In this document: one piece after another, positions 1 to 5,801 of the stretch
Position numbering within the stretch: the stretch's first letter is position 1
Layout: every line of letters begins with the position of its first letter
Notes under the pieces: generated by a model
The model's input: the letters and a program-made list of their open reading frames with translations, nothing else
Databases searched by the model: none
Told to the model about the DNA's origin: nothing
Position numbers and translations under genes: made by a program
DNA from: Actinobacteria bacterium UBA912
GTDB lineage: Bacteria > Actinomycetota > Coriobacteriia > Anaerosomatales > UBA912
Assembly: GCA_002293965.1 (NCBI GenBank)
Contig: DBEG01000063.1
Location: forward strand, 1-9,473
Direction: 5' to 3'
Length of the DNA stretch: 9,473 bases

Positions 1-405
1 GCCTCGAACGGTGATCTTCGTCGGGGCCGGGACTTCGAAGCTGATGTTCGGTTCTGCATTGATATTCACAGGGTGTGAAAACCCGAGTTGCATCTCGAGA
101 TCCTCTCCCTTGAGTGCCGCCCTGTAGCCGACTCCGACGATCTCCAGGTTCTTGTGGAATCCTTCGGAAACACCGACCACCATGTTATGCACCAGTGTAC
201 GAGTCAGTCCATGAAGCGCACGATGCCTTCTTGCATCGCTTGGTCGCTCGACGGTGATGACCCCGTCTTCAAGGCGGATGATCATGTCCTCGTCGAACTG
301 CTGGATTAGCTCGCCCTTGGGACCCTTTACCTTCATATTGTTGTTTTCGATGCTCACCTCGACCCCGGAGGGGACCGGGATGGGCTGTTTGCCGATACGA
401 GACAC
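1..405 (-). CDS. rplF: 50S ribosomal protein L6 (partial, 3' end outside window)
   Basis: L6 binds 23S rRNA near the sarcin-ricin loop and the factor-binding site of the 50S subunit. The visible 135 residues begin MSRIGKQPIPVPSGVEVSI and continue through a typical first domain (KVKGPKGEL at about 24-32, then RPSDARRHRALHGLTRTL) into the second domain (GVGYRA at about 91-96). The family is about 178-180 residues, so roughly 45 C-terminal residues lie beyond the left edge; the reading frame is open to base 1. The start is GTG at 403-405, chosen because AAAGGAG (413-419) lies 7 nt upstream and the protein begins exactly where the family begins. It follows rpsH by 31 nt and is the last visible gene of the spc cluster. 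Identity is certain; only the end is missing. Confidence 0.97.
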   Translation of the reverse strand, partial: MSRIGKQPIPVPSGVEVSIENNNMKVKGPKGELIQQFDEDMIIRLEDGVITVERPSDARRHRALHGLTRTLVHNMVVGVSEGFHKNLEIVGVGYRAALKGEDLEMQLGFSHPVNINAEPNISFEVPAPTKITVRG

Positions 406-436
406 GGCGATGCTCCTTTCCTTCAGTCCTGTCCGG

Positions 437-835
437 TTACCAGATGTAGGCGATGACTTCGCCGCCGACGCCAGCTTTACGTGCCTCGCGATCAGTCATC
501 ACCCCGCTAGAAGTGGATACAACAGCTATGCCGAGACCACCGAGAACGCGTGGGAGCTCGTCCTTCTTCGCGTACACACGAAGTCCGGGCTTGGATATAC
601 GCTTGATCCCGGTGATGGTCCTCTGCTTCTTGGGGCCGTACTTCAAGGTAATCTCCAGGGAGTCCTGCGGATCTCCGGGCACAACTATGAACTCCTCGAT
701 GTATCCCTCTTGAAGCATCACACGAGCGATCTCGACTAGCTTCTTGGATGCAGGCATCGTTGTCGATGCCTTTTGAGCCGAGTTGGCGTTCCTCACTCGA
801 GTCAGCATGTCTGCTATGGGATCTGTCATACTCAT
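437..835 (-). CDS. rpsH: 30S ribosomal protein S8
   Basis: S8 is a primary 16S rRNA-binding protein (helix 21 region) needed for assembly of the central domain of the 30S subunit; in E. coli it is also the translational repressor of the spc operon. The 132-residue protein has the usual N-terminus (MTDPIADMLTRVRNA from residue 3) and the C-terminal family signature STSSGVMTDREARKAGVGG followed by EVIAYIW. Length is normal. The ATG at 833-835 is chosen because AGGAGG (843-848) sits 7 nt upstream; the Met at residue 3 is an alternative start with longer SD spacing. It lies 93 nt after rpsN, a wide gap for this operon that contains a strong predicted stem (866-912). No key residues appear to be missing. 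Confidence 0.98.
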   Translation of the reverse strand: MSMTDPIADMLTRVRNANSAQKASTTMPASKKLVEIARVMLQEGYIEEFIVVPGDPQDSLEITLKYGPKKQRTITGIKRISKPGLRVYAKKDELPRVLGGLGIAVVSTSSGVMTDREARKAGVGGEVIAYIW

Positions 836-865
836 TTATTGACCTCCTATGGTCCAAAACAGTCG

Positions 866-912
866 CTTGCACCGGTTCACATCCACCCTTAGCGAACGTG
901 CCTTTGTGCAAG
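866..912 (-). promoter_or_regulatory. Two-tier RNA stem in the rpsN-rpsH spacer
   Basis: Read as mRNA, CTTGCAC (906-912) pairs perfectly with GTGCAAG (866-872), and inside it GTTCGC (892-897) pairs with GTGAAC (875-880) with one G-U pair, leaving an 11-nt apical loop and an 8/2-nt internal loop. It starts about 17 nt after the rpsN stop and ends 17 nt before the rpsH SD. There is no following U-tract, so it does not look like an intrinsic terminator. A regulatory or mRNA-processing role is inference. Confidence 0.5.
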
Positions 913-928
913 ATGCCTCGCGGTACTG

Positions 929-1114
929 CTACCAGCTAGCCTTGCGAACTCCTGGAAGCTCGCCGCGATTGGCAAGCACCCTCAAGCAGATTCGGCAAAG
1001 CCCGAACTGCCGAAAGAATCCTCTGGGACGACCGCACCTTGTGCAGCGATTTACCCCGCGAACCGAAAACTTTGGTTTGCGCGCCGCCTTAGCGATCATC
1101 GACTTCTTCGCCAC
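929..1114 (-). CDS. rpsN: 30S ribosomal protein S14, zinc-binding (type Z)
   Basis: S14 sits in the head of the 30S subunit and contacts 16S rRNA together with S3 and S10. This is the short, 61-residue zinc form: Cys24-x2-Cys27 and Cys40-x2-Cys43 form the zinc site, followed by the family ending ELPGVRKASW. The gene is often named rpsZ or rpsN1 in Gram-positives. The start is GTG at 1112-1114, 7 nt after AGGAGG (1122-1127); the protein then begins MAKKSMIAK as in actinobacterial homologues. It lies 40 nt after rplE and 93 nt before rpsH, its normal place in the spc cluster. Known biology: many bacteria carry a cysteine-free S14 paralogue elsewhere for zinc shortage; whether this one does cannot be seen here. 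Confidence 0.97.
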   Translation of the reverse strand: MAKKSMIAKAARKPKFSVRGVNRCTRCGRPRGFFRQFGLCRICLRVLANRGELPGVRKASW

Positions 1115-1154
1115 TAGTAAACCTCCTTAACGAAACCTTGGATCTGAGATGCCT

Positions 1155-1697
1155 TCATCTCTTGAACGGGAATGCGAATGCGGACATCAGTGCCTTTGCT
1201 TCATCATCCGACTTCGCGGATGTCACGAAAGTGATGTCCATTCCGCGGACTCGATCGATTTTGTCGTAGTCGATCTCAGGGAAGACCAACTGCTCGGTCA
1301 GTCCCATGGAGTAGTTACCGCGCCCATCGAACGACTTGGGATTCAAACCACGGAAGTCCCTGACTCGAGGAATCGCCATCGTGATCAACCTGTCGAAGAA
1401 CTCCCACATCCTTGCTCCGCGGAGAGTGACTTTTACGCCGATGGGCATCCCTTGCCGAATCTTGAAACCGGCTATCGACTTCCTGGCGCGTGCCACCATT
1501 GGCTTCTGCCCGGAGATGATGGTCAAATCAACCATCGCGGCGTCAAGCGCCTTGGCATCCTGAGCCGCTTCGCCAACGCCCATGTTGATGACGATCTTCT
1601 CCAGCCTCGGGACCTGATGGACATTGGTGTACCCCAACTCTTCCATGAGCTTCGGCGCTACCTCATCCCGATACTTACTCTTGAACCTCGGTTCCAT
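1155..1697 (-). CDS. rplE: 50S ribosomal protein L5
   Basis: L5 binds 5S rRNA and anchors the central protuberance of the 50S subunit, contacting the P-site tRNA and S13. The 180-residue product is full length: MEPRFKSKYRDEVAPKLMEEL at the N-terminus, the conserved KIVINMGVGEA segment near residue 34-44, the SGQKPMVARARKSIAGFKIRQG block around 64-85, and a complete C-terminal domain ending FAFPFKR. The start ATG at 1695-1697 has GGAGG (1707-1711) 9 nt upstream. It follows rplX by 74 nt; that gap holds two hairpins (1726-1750 and 1759-1773). In E. coli this junction is where S8 represses the spc operon, so the spacer may be regulatory here too (inference). Confidence 0.98.
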   Translation of the reverse strand: MEPRFKSKYRDEVAPKLMEELGYTNVHQVPRLEKIVINMGVGEAAQDAKALDAAMVDLTIISGQKPMVARARKSIAGFKIRQGMPIGVKVTLRGARMWEFFDRLITMAIPRVRDFRGLNPKSFDGRGNYSMGLTEQLVFPEIDYDKIDRVRGMDITFVTSAKSDDEAKALMSAFAFPFKR

Positions 1698-1725
1698 CTA
1701 CTGCTACCTCCGTATTGATATTCGC

Positions 1726-1750
1726 GGTACCGGATTACCGACCCGGCACC
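1726..1750 (-). promoter_or_regulatory. 8-bp hairpin just upstream of the rplE ribosome binding site
   Basis: In the mRNA, GGTGCCGG (1743-1750) pairs with CCGGTACC (1726-1733): seven Watson-Crick pairs and one G-U, around the 9-nt loop GTCGGTAAT. It ends 14 nt before the rplE SD. No U-tract follows. Its position matches the junction where S8 represses the spc operon in E. coli, but I could not match the S8-binding core sequence by eye, so a repressor-site role is only a hypothesis. Confidence 0.45.
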
Positions 1751-1758
1751 CTTCCAAC

Positions 1759-1773
1759 AGGGCCTGGCGCCCT
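1759..1773 (-). other. Short hairpin overlapping the rplX stop codon
   Basis: In the mRNA, AGGGC (1769-1773) pairs with GCCCT (1759-1763) around the loop GCCAG. The first two bases of the stem are the last two bases of the rplX TAG stop. It is followed by TGTTGG rather than a U-tract, so it is not a standard terminator. It could protect a 3' end or simply be GC-rich coincidence. Confidence 0.35.
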
Positions 1774-2095
1774 ACTTGTCGATATCTGCGCCGCACTTCT
1801 TGCAGACTCGAATCCTTTTTCCATCAGCTCGCCGGCGAGAAACCCTCGTCGGCTTAGAACAGCCTGGGCATAAGAGCATGACGTTGCTCACATGGATTGT
1901 TCCCTCGACCTCGAGGATTCCACCCTGCTGCTGGGTTCGCGTGGGTCGGCGATGCTTCTTGATCATGTTGACGTGCTCGACGACCAATCGCTGCTTGGTT
2001 GGGTCAGCACTGAGGACACGGCTTTCCTTGCCCTTGTCCTTCCCTGCTAGAACTATGACTTTGTCGCCCTTGCGAACGAACATGGAACTCGACAT
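1772..2095 (-). CDS. rplX: 50S ribosomal protein L24 with zinc ribbon-like tail
   Basis: L24 is an early assembly protein that nucleates 50S folding and lies near the polypeptide exit tunnel. The 107-residue product has the KOW motif at the N-terminus (about residues 6-33: VRKGDKVIVLAGKDKGKESR) and the conserved VNMIKKH segment near 42-48. The C-terminal part carries two CxxC pairs, Cys76/Cys79 and Cys98/Cys101, a zinc-ribbon pattern found in many but not all bacterial L24 proteins. The ATG at 2093-2095 is 9 nt downstream of AGGAGG (2105-2110), whose last bases overlap the rplN stop; a second Met at residue 5 is a less likely start. It lies 13 nt after rplN and 74 nt before rplE. Confidence 0.97.
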   Translation of the reverse strand: MSSSMFVRKGDKVIVLAGKDKGKESRVLSADPTKQRLVVEHVNMIKKHRRPTRTQQQGGILEVEGTIHVSNVMLLCPGCSKPTRVSRRRADGKRIRVCKKCGADIDK

Positions 2096-2108
2096 GGACT
2101 ACCGCCTC

Positions 2109-2477
2109 CTATATGACCTCGGGGGCGAGTGATGCGATCTTCATGTAGCGTCTGTCGCGCAACTCTCTTGCGACAGGGCCGAAGACACGTGTGCCCCTCG
2201 GGTTACCTTGCTGGTCGATGATGACTGCAGCATTGTCATCGAACTTGATGTAGCTGCCGTCCTTGCGCCTTATCTCTTTCTTGGTTCTGACTATCACGGC
2301 TCGAACGACATCGCCCTTCTTCACGTTGCCGTGGGGCAAAGCCTCTTTAACCGAGCACACAATGACATCTCCGACATAGGCGTACCGGCGCTTCGATCCG
2401 CCTAGGACCTTGATGCAGGCGATCTTACGAGCGCCTGAGTTATCGGCTACTTTCAGCCGGGTCTCTGCCTGAATCAT
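2109..2477 (-). CDS. rplN: 50S ribosomal protein L14
   Basis: L14 is a 23S rRNA-binding protein at the subunit interface, forming an inter-subunit bridge and interacting with L19; it is also the docking site for the silencing factor RsfS. The 122-residue product has exactly the common family length, begins MIQAETRLKVADNSGARK and ends FGPVARELRDRRYMKIASLAPEVI in two conserved blocks. The ATG at 2475-2477 has GGAGG (2486-2490) 8 nt upstream. It opens the spc half of the cluster in E. coli terms. No promoter was recognised in the 76-nt gap after rpsQ, so it is probably co-transcribed with the S10 half; a 10-bp bulged hairpin (2514-2539) sits there. The SD for rplX overlaps its stop codon. Confidence 0.98.
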   Translation of the reverse strand: MIQAETRLKVADNSGARKIACIKVLGGSKRRYAYVGDVIVCSVKEALPHGNVKKGDVVRAVIVRTKKEIRRKDGSYIKFDDNAAVIIDQQGNPRGTRVFGPVARELRDRRYMKIASLAPEVI

Positions 2478-2513
2478 CTCAAATTCCTCCGAAGTAAAAG
2501 GGTCGCCTCGGCC

Positions 2514-2539
2514 ACTGCACGCGGGCTAGCCGGTGCAGT
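2514..2539 (-). promoter_or_regulatory. Hairpin in the rpsQ-rplN (S10/spc) junction
   Basis: ACTGCAC (2514-2520) is the exact reverse complement of GTGCAGT (2533-2539). Inside it, after one bulged base at 2521, bases 2522-2524 pair with 2530-2532, closing a 5-nt loop. This gives a 10-bp stem in the 76-nt spacer that divides the S10 and spc halves. It ends 23 nt before the rplN SD and has no U-tract. It may be a processing, stability or regulatory element; the role is not known. Confidence 0.45.
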
Positions 2540-2553
2540 ACGTCGGCAAGGGA

Positions 2554-2814
2554 CTACCTGGCCTTCTCCACAATCTCTACCAAACGCCATCTCTTGAGTT
2601 TCGAGAGCGGCCTCGTCTCCATGATCAAGACGGTGTCACCGACCTGGCACTCGTTGTTCTCGTCATGAGTGTGGTACTTGCGGCTACGAGTAATCATCTT
2701 GCCGTACAGCGGATGACTCTTTCTGTCATCAATGCTGACGACACAGGTCTTGTCACCCGATGCCGATACCACTACACCTTGCCGAACCTTGCGGCTGTTG
2801 CGCTTCTCAGTCAC
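2554..2814 (-). CDS. rpsQ: 30S ribosomal protein S17
   Basis: S17 is a primary 16S rRNA-binding protein of the 30S body with an OB-fold, needed early in assembly. The 86-residue product shows the family block VRQGVVVSASGDKTCVVSI near residues 10-28, the KYHTHDENNECQVGDTV segment, and the signature ETRPLSKLKRW near 66-76. The start is GTG at 2812-2814, preceded by GGAGG (2819-2823) at a short spacing of 4 nt; the resulting N-terminus MTEKRNSRK is typical. It follows rpmC by 18 nt and is the last gene of the S10 half. Identity is secure; the start is well supported because no other in-frame start nearby has an SD. Confidence 0.97.
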   Translation of the reverse strand: MTEKRNSRKVRQGVVVSASGDKTCVVSIDDRKSHPLYGKMITRSRKYHTHDENNECQVGDTVLIMETRPLSKLKRWRLVEIVEKAR

Positions 2815-2832
2815 TTTTCCTCCACCGTATCC

Positions 2833-3048
2833 TTACGATCCTGCGCCTTCGCGCAGCACCTTGAGCTCCCGCATACGCAACTCTGTATGCAAGCGGGCGA
2901 TATCCTTCTTGACACTCTTTATCCTTGCCGGATTGTCCAGACGTCCGGTAGCCAGCTGGAACCTGAGGTTGAACAGCTCGGTACGGGCCTCCTTGATCTT
3001 CTCGGAGACCTCTGAGTCCGACAACTTTGTTATCTCTGCGACCTTCAT
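2833..3048 (-). CDS. rpmC: 50S ribosomal protein L29
   Basis: L29 is a small two-helix protein beside the peptide exit tunnel, next to L23, where trigger factor and SRP dock. The 71-residue form starts MKVAEITKLSDSEVSEKI, and the conserved family block ELFNLRFQLATGRLDNPARIK occupies about residues 25-45, followed by an arginine-rich helix. I chose ATG at 3046-3048 because AAGGA lies just upstream, the N-terminus then matches the family, and it sits one base after the rplP stop (TAA-G-ATG), a typical coupled junction. A GTG at 3064-3066 in the same frame would add six residues and overlap rplP by 17 nt; it has no good SD. Start confidence is moderate, identity high. Confidence 0.92.
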   Translation of the reverse strand: MKVAEITKLSDSEVSEKIKEARTELFNLRFQLATGRLDNPARIKSVKKDIARLHTELRMRELKVLREGAGS

Positions 3049-3049
3049 C

Positions 3050-3475
3050 TTATCCTTCACCGCCACTATCTACTCGCGACACGAACTTGGTCTTGATTGG
3101 AAGCTTGTGTCGCGCCAGTCGAATCGCTTCCTTGGCTATCTCCTCGGAGACGCCGGATAGCTCGAACATGACCCTTCCCGGCTTGACCACTGCAACCCAC
3201 TTCTCAGGGTTACCCTTTCCCGATCCCATTCTGGTTTCGGCGGGCTTCTGGGTGATCGGCTTGTCCGGGAAGATGTTGATCCAGACCTTACCGCCACGCT
3301 TCATATAACGAGTCATCGCAATACGTGCGGACTCGATTTGACGGTTCGTGATCCACCCTGCTTCCAGGGCCTTGATCCCGTAATCACCGAAATTGACTTC
3401 GGTGCCGCCTTTTGCCTGACCTTTTCTCGAACCGCGCATCACTTTGCGGTGTTTTACCCTTTTAGGGACTAGCAT
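3050..3475 (-). CDS. rplP: 50S ribosomal protein L16
   Basis: L16 lies at the base of the central protuberance and helps position the A-site tRNA; it is a late assembly protein of the 50S subunit. The 141-residue product is of normal length and shows MLVPKRVKHRKVMRG, the segment FGDYGIKALEAGWITNRQIE near residues 30-49, the arginine-rich block ARIAMTRYMKRGGKVWI, and RMGSGKGNPEKWVAVVKPGR near 82-101. The ATG at 3473-3475 follows AGGAGG (3482-3487) by 6 nt. It starts 12 nt after rpsC and ends one base before the chosen rpmC start, so translation of rpmC is probably coupled to it. Confidence 0.98.
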   Translation of the reverse strand: MLVPKRVKHRKVMRGSRKGQAKGGTEVNFGDYGIKALEAGWITNRQIESARIAMTRYMKRGGKVWINIFPDKPITQKPAETRMGSGKGNPEKWVAVVKPGRVMFELSGVSEEIAKEAIRLARHKLPIKTKFVSRVDSGGEG

Positions 3476-3487
3476 CTACAGCCTCCT

Positions 3488-4180
3488 TCAGTTCGCGCCA
3501 CGACGCGGCCGGGCAGGAGCTTCACGCTCTTCCATGGCAGCCTTCGGGCTCGTTCCTGGCAGGACCTCGCCGCGATAGACCCAGACCTTCACACCGATGA
3601 CACCCATGGTGGTATGGGCTTCGGCGAAGCCATAGTCGATCTTGGCTCTCAGTGTGTGGAGCGGGACGCGGCCCTCACGGTACCATTCACGGCGGCTCAT
3701 CTCAGCGCCACCCAGACGACCGGAGCACTGGACACGGACGCCGAGGGCTCCGCCCTTCATCGCAGATGTAACAGCTTTGCGCATCGCACGACGGAAAGCT
3801 ACGCGACCCTCGAGCTGCTCTGCCACACCCTGGGCGATCAGTGTCGCATCCAGTTCCGGGCGCTTGATCTCGACGATGTTGACCGTCACCGGCCCACCGG
3901 CGATCTTCTCGAGCTCCTTACGCAAGACATCGACCTCGGCGCCTTTCTTGCCGATGACGATCCCGGGCCTGGCGGTCCACAGAGTGACTGCCGCCTTGTC
4001 GCCCTTGCGCTCTATCTCAACACGCGATACAGCTGCCTTACGGAGGCGCTTGAGGACAGCTTTACGAATCAGAAGATCCTTCGCCAGCAACTCGCTGTAG
4101 CCCTTACCTGCATACCAGCGAGAACGCCAGTCTTCTGTGATCCCTAGTCGAATCCCTATCGGATAGACTTTCTGCCCCAT
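3488..4180 (-). CDS. rpsC: 30S ribosomal protein S3
   Basis: S3 forms part of the mRNA entry tunnel in the 30S head and contributes to mRNA helicase activity. The 230-residue product has the N-terminal block MGQKVYPIGIRLGI (His is common at position 6, here Tyr), a type II KH domain with the GKKG loop at residues 77-80 in the segment RPGIVIGKKGAEV, and the C-terminal domain containing GRLGGAEMSRREWYREGRVP and the near-terminal YRGEVLP. The basic tail ending ARPRRGAN is variable in the family. The ATG at 4178-4180 is 8 nt after GGGAGG (4189-4194), which lies within the end of rplV; only 3 nt separate the two genes, implying translational coupling. Confidence 0.98.
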   Translation of the reverse strand: MGQKVYPIGIRLGITEDWRSRWYAGKGYSELLAKDLLIRKAVLKRLRKAAVSRVEIERKGDKAAVTLWTARPGIVIGKKGAEVDVLRKELEKIAGGPVTVNIVEIKRPELDATLIAQGVAEQLEGRVAFRRAMRKAVTSAMKGGALGVRVQCSGRLGGAEMSRREWYREGRVPLHTLRAKIDYGFAEAHTTMGVIGVKVWVYRGEVLPGTSPKAAMEEREAPARPRRGAN

Positions 4181-4183
4181 GGT

Positions 4184-4525
4184 CTACGCCTCCCTTCCTT
4201 GCCTGAGAACGATCGTGATATGGCTGGTGCGCTTGTTGATTCGGAATGCGCGACCTTGAGCGCGTGGGCTCACTCTCTTGAGAGTCGGGCCCTCGTCGAC
4301 GAAAGTGGTCGCGACGAAAAGGTTGTCCGCCTTGATCCTCAGGTTCTTCTCGGCGTTTGCTACAGCGCTGTTCAGTACCTTCTCAACAGTCTCGGCAGCT
4401 GCCCTAGGAGTGAACTTGAGAATCGTGGAAGCCTCTGCAACGGACTTTCCTCTGATGAGATCCACGACAAGGCGAGCCTTACGCGGACTTATCCGCACAT
4501 AGCGTGCTGTTGCTTTCGCTTCCAT
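4184..4525 (-). CDS. rplV: 50S ribosomal protein L22
   Basis: L22 binds several 23S rRNA domains and extends a beta-hairpin into the nascent peptide exit tunnel, where macrolide-resistance and stalling mutations map. The 113-residue product has MEAKATARYVRISPRKARLV at the N-terminus, the VLNSAVANAEKN segment near residues 50-61, and the tunnel hairpin at about 78-98 with the conserved RVSPRAQGRAFRI. Length is close to the bacterial core form, without the long C-terminal extension seen in some actinobacteria. The ATG at 4523-4525 has AGAGG (4533-4537) 7 nt upstream, inside the end of rpsS. It starts 4 nt after rpsS and ends 3 nt before rpsC, so the three genes are packed tightly. Confidence 0.98.
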   Translation of the reverse strand: MEAKATARYVRISPRKARLVVDLIRGKSVAEASTILKFTPRAAAETVEKVLNSAVANAEKNLRIKADNLFVATTFVDEGPTLKRVSPRAQGRAFRINKRTSHITIVLRQGREA

Positions 4526-4529
4526 CTAC

Positions 4530-4805
4530 CTACCTCTTGCCTTTCTTGTCGGCGGCATGCCCACGGAAAGTGCGGGTCGGAGAGAACTCTCCGAGCTTGT
4601 GGCCGACCATGGACTCCGTGACGTAGACCGGTACGTGCTTACGGCCATCGTGGACCGCAATAGTGTGTCCGACCATCTCCGGGAAGATCGTCGACGACCG
4701 CGACCATGTCTTTACAACCTTCTTCTCGCCCGCCTCGTTCATCGCATGGATACGCGCCAGCAACCTGGGCTGAACGAACGGACCTTTCTTGAGACTCCTG
4801 CTCAT
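4530..4805 (-). CDS. rpsS: 30S ribosomal protein S19
   Basis: S19 sits in the 30S head with S13 and contacts the 50S central protuberance and the A-site region. The 91-residue product starts MSRSLKKGPFVQPRLLARI and contains the family signature around residues 50-75 (IAVHDGRKHVPVYVTESMVGHKLGEF), ending FRGHAADKKGKR. The ATG at 4803-4805 is the only start that gives the family N-terminus. The nearest SD-like GGGAG (4819-4823) is 13 nt away, longer than at the neighbouring genes, so initiation may rely partly on coupling to rplB, which stops 29 nt upstream. Identity is certain. Confidence 0.98.
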   Translation of the reverse strand: MSRSLKKGPFVQPRLLARIHAMNEAGEKKVVKTWSRSSTIFPEMVGHTIAVHDGRKHVPVYVTESMVGHKLGEFSPTRTFRGHAADKKGKR

Positions 4806-4834
4806 AGTTATCTATCAGCTCCCTTGCCTGATGG

Positions 4835-5665
4835 CTACTTCTTGCGACGCCTGATGATGAGACGGTCAGATGCCTTGTTCTTGGATCTTGTGCGATGTCC
4901 CTTTGTGGGAACACCCCACGGGGTGACTGGGTGACGCCCCGCAGTCTTGTTCTTCCCTTCGCCTCCACCGTGAGGGTGGTCGACCGGGTTCATAGCAGTA
5001 CCTCTGACGCTGGGACGGATTCCCTTCCAGCGGGCGCGTCCAGCCTTACCGATTGTGATGTTCGCATGATCGGAGTTACCGACCTCGCCGACTGTGGCCT
5101 TGCATATCGAAAGAACCCTGCGCATCTCACTCGAGGGCATCCGCAAGATCGCGTAGTCGCCCTCCTTGCCCATTAGTTGGATCGAAGTGCCTGCCGAACG
5201 AGCCATCGATGCACCCTTCCCCGGGTGTAGCTCTACAGCATGAACGACTGTACCCGTGGGAATATCCTTGAGGCGCAGTGCGTTGCCCGGCTTGATATCG
5301 GCATCCGGACCGCTCAGGATCTCGGCTCCGACTTTCAATCCCTTCGGCGCAAGGATGTAGCGCTTCTCTCCATCAGCATAGTGGAGCAGCGCGATACGAG
5401 CGGATCTGTTGGGATCGTACTCGATCGATGCAACGCGGGCTGGGATGTTGTCCTTATCACGCTTGAAGTCTATGCGGCGATAACGCCTCTTGTGTCCGCC
5501 GCCCTGATGGCGCGTGGTAATCCGGCCATAGTTGTTCCTGCCACCCTTGCGGTGCAACGGCTCCAGTAGCGACTTCTCAGGCTCGCTCCTAGTGATCTCG
5601 GCAAAATCCGAGACCGACTGGAATCTGCGGCCAGGCGATGTCGGTTTGTACTTCTTGATTCCCAT
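4835..5665 (-). CDS. rplB: 50S ribosomal protein L2
   Basis: L2 is one of the most conserved 23S rRNA-binding proteins, needed for subunit association, tRNA binding and peptidyl transferase activity. The 276-residue product begins MGIKKYKPTSPGRRFQSVSD, contains the two RNA-binding domains, and carries the signature PVDHPHGGGEG with HPHGGGEG at residues 230-237, including the functionally important histidine. It ends with the basic tail SDRLIIRRRKK. The same frame is open upstream to an ATG at 5773, which would add 36 residues, but AAGGAG (5671-5676) lies 5 nt before the ATG at 5663-5665 and the family starts there. It follows rplW by 136 nt, the widest gap in the operon, which contains hairpins. 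Confidence 0.97.
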   Translation of the reverse strand: MGIKKYKPTSPGRRFQSVSDFAEITRSEPEKSLLEPLHRKGGRNNYGRITTRHQGGGHKRRYRRIDFKRDKDNIPARVASIEYDPNRSARIALLHYADGEKRYILAPKGLKVGAEILSGPDADIKPGNALRLKDIPTGTVVHAVELHPGKGASMARSAGTSIQLMGKEGDYAILRMPSSEMRRVLSICKATVGEVGNSDHANITIGKAGRARWKGIRPSVRGTAMNPVDHPHGGGEGKNKTAGRHPVTPWGVPTKGHRTRSKNKASDRLIIRRRKK

Positions 5666-5680
5666 CGATTCTCCTTCCAA

Positions 5681-5705
5681 ACCCATCGGCCTTTCGCCTT
5701 TGGGT
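5681..5705 (-). promoter_or_regulatory. Hairpin directly upstream of the rplB ribosome binding site
   Basis: In the mRNA, ACCCA (5701-5705) pairs with TGGGT (5681-5685) and GGC (5696-5698) with GCC (5688-5690), separated by a 2x2 purine-rich internal loop (AA/GA) and closed by the 5-nt loop GAAAG. It ends only 4 nt before the rplB SD (5671-5676). It could affect rplB initiation; that is inference from position. Confidence 0.4.
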
Positions 5706-5752
5706 GAATCACACATCCTTGTCCTAAGGGGGTTCTGTCTACCACGGTGCCG

Positions 5753-5774
5753 GGTGGCTCTATCGAAGAGCACC
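5753..5774 (-). other. Second hairpin in the rplW-rplB spacer
   Basis: In the mRNA, GGTGCTCT (5767-5774) pairs with AGAGCCACC (5753-5761) with one bulged C, making eight base pairs around the loop TCGAT. A further small stem, CGAC-ATTT-GTCG, lies at 5777-5788 between it and the rplW stop. No U-tract follows either, so they are unlikely to be classical terminators. Confidence 0.4.
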
Positions 5775-5801
5775 TACGACAAATGTCGCTCCGGCAGGTT
5801 C

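Noticed and set aside
254..739. 161-residue plus-strand ORF across rplF-rpsH
   Set aside because: It spans the antisense of two conserved genes and their junction, and has no recognisable domain.
507..911. 134-residue minus-strand ORF overlapping rpsH in another frame
   Set aside because: It covers rpsH and the structured rpsN-rpsH spacer, resembles no known protein, and rpsH explains the coding signal.
1149..1718. 189-residue plus-strand ORF opposite rplE
   Set aside because: Antisense shadow of a conserved gene, with no SD of its own or recognisable domain.
5666..5773. 36-residue N-terminal extension of L2 (ATG at 5773)
   Set aside because: The frame is open, but the family starts at MGIKKYKP, AAGGAG lies 5 nt before ATG 5665, and the added sequence resembles no L2.
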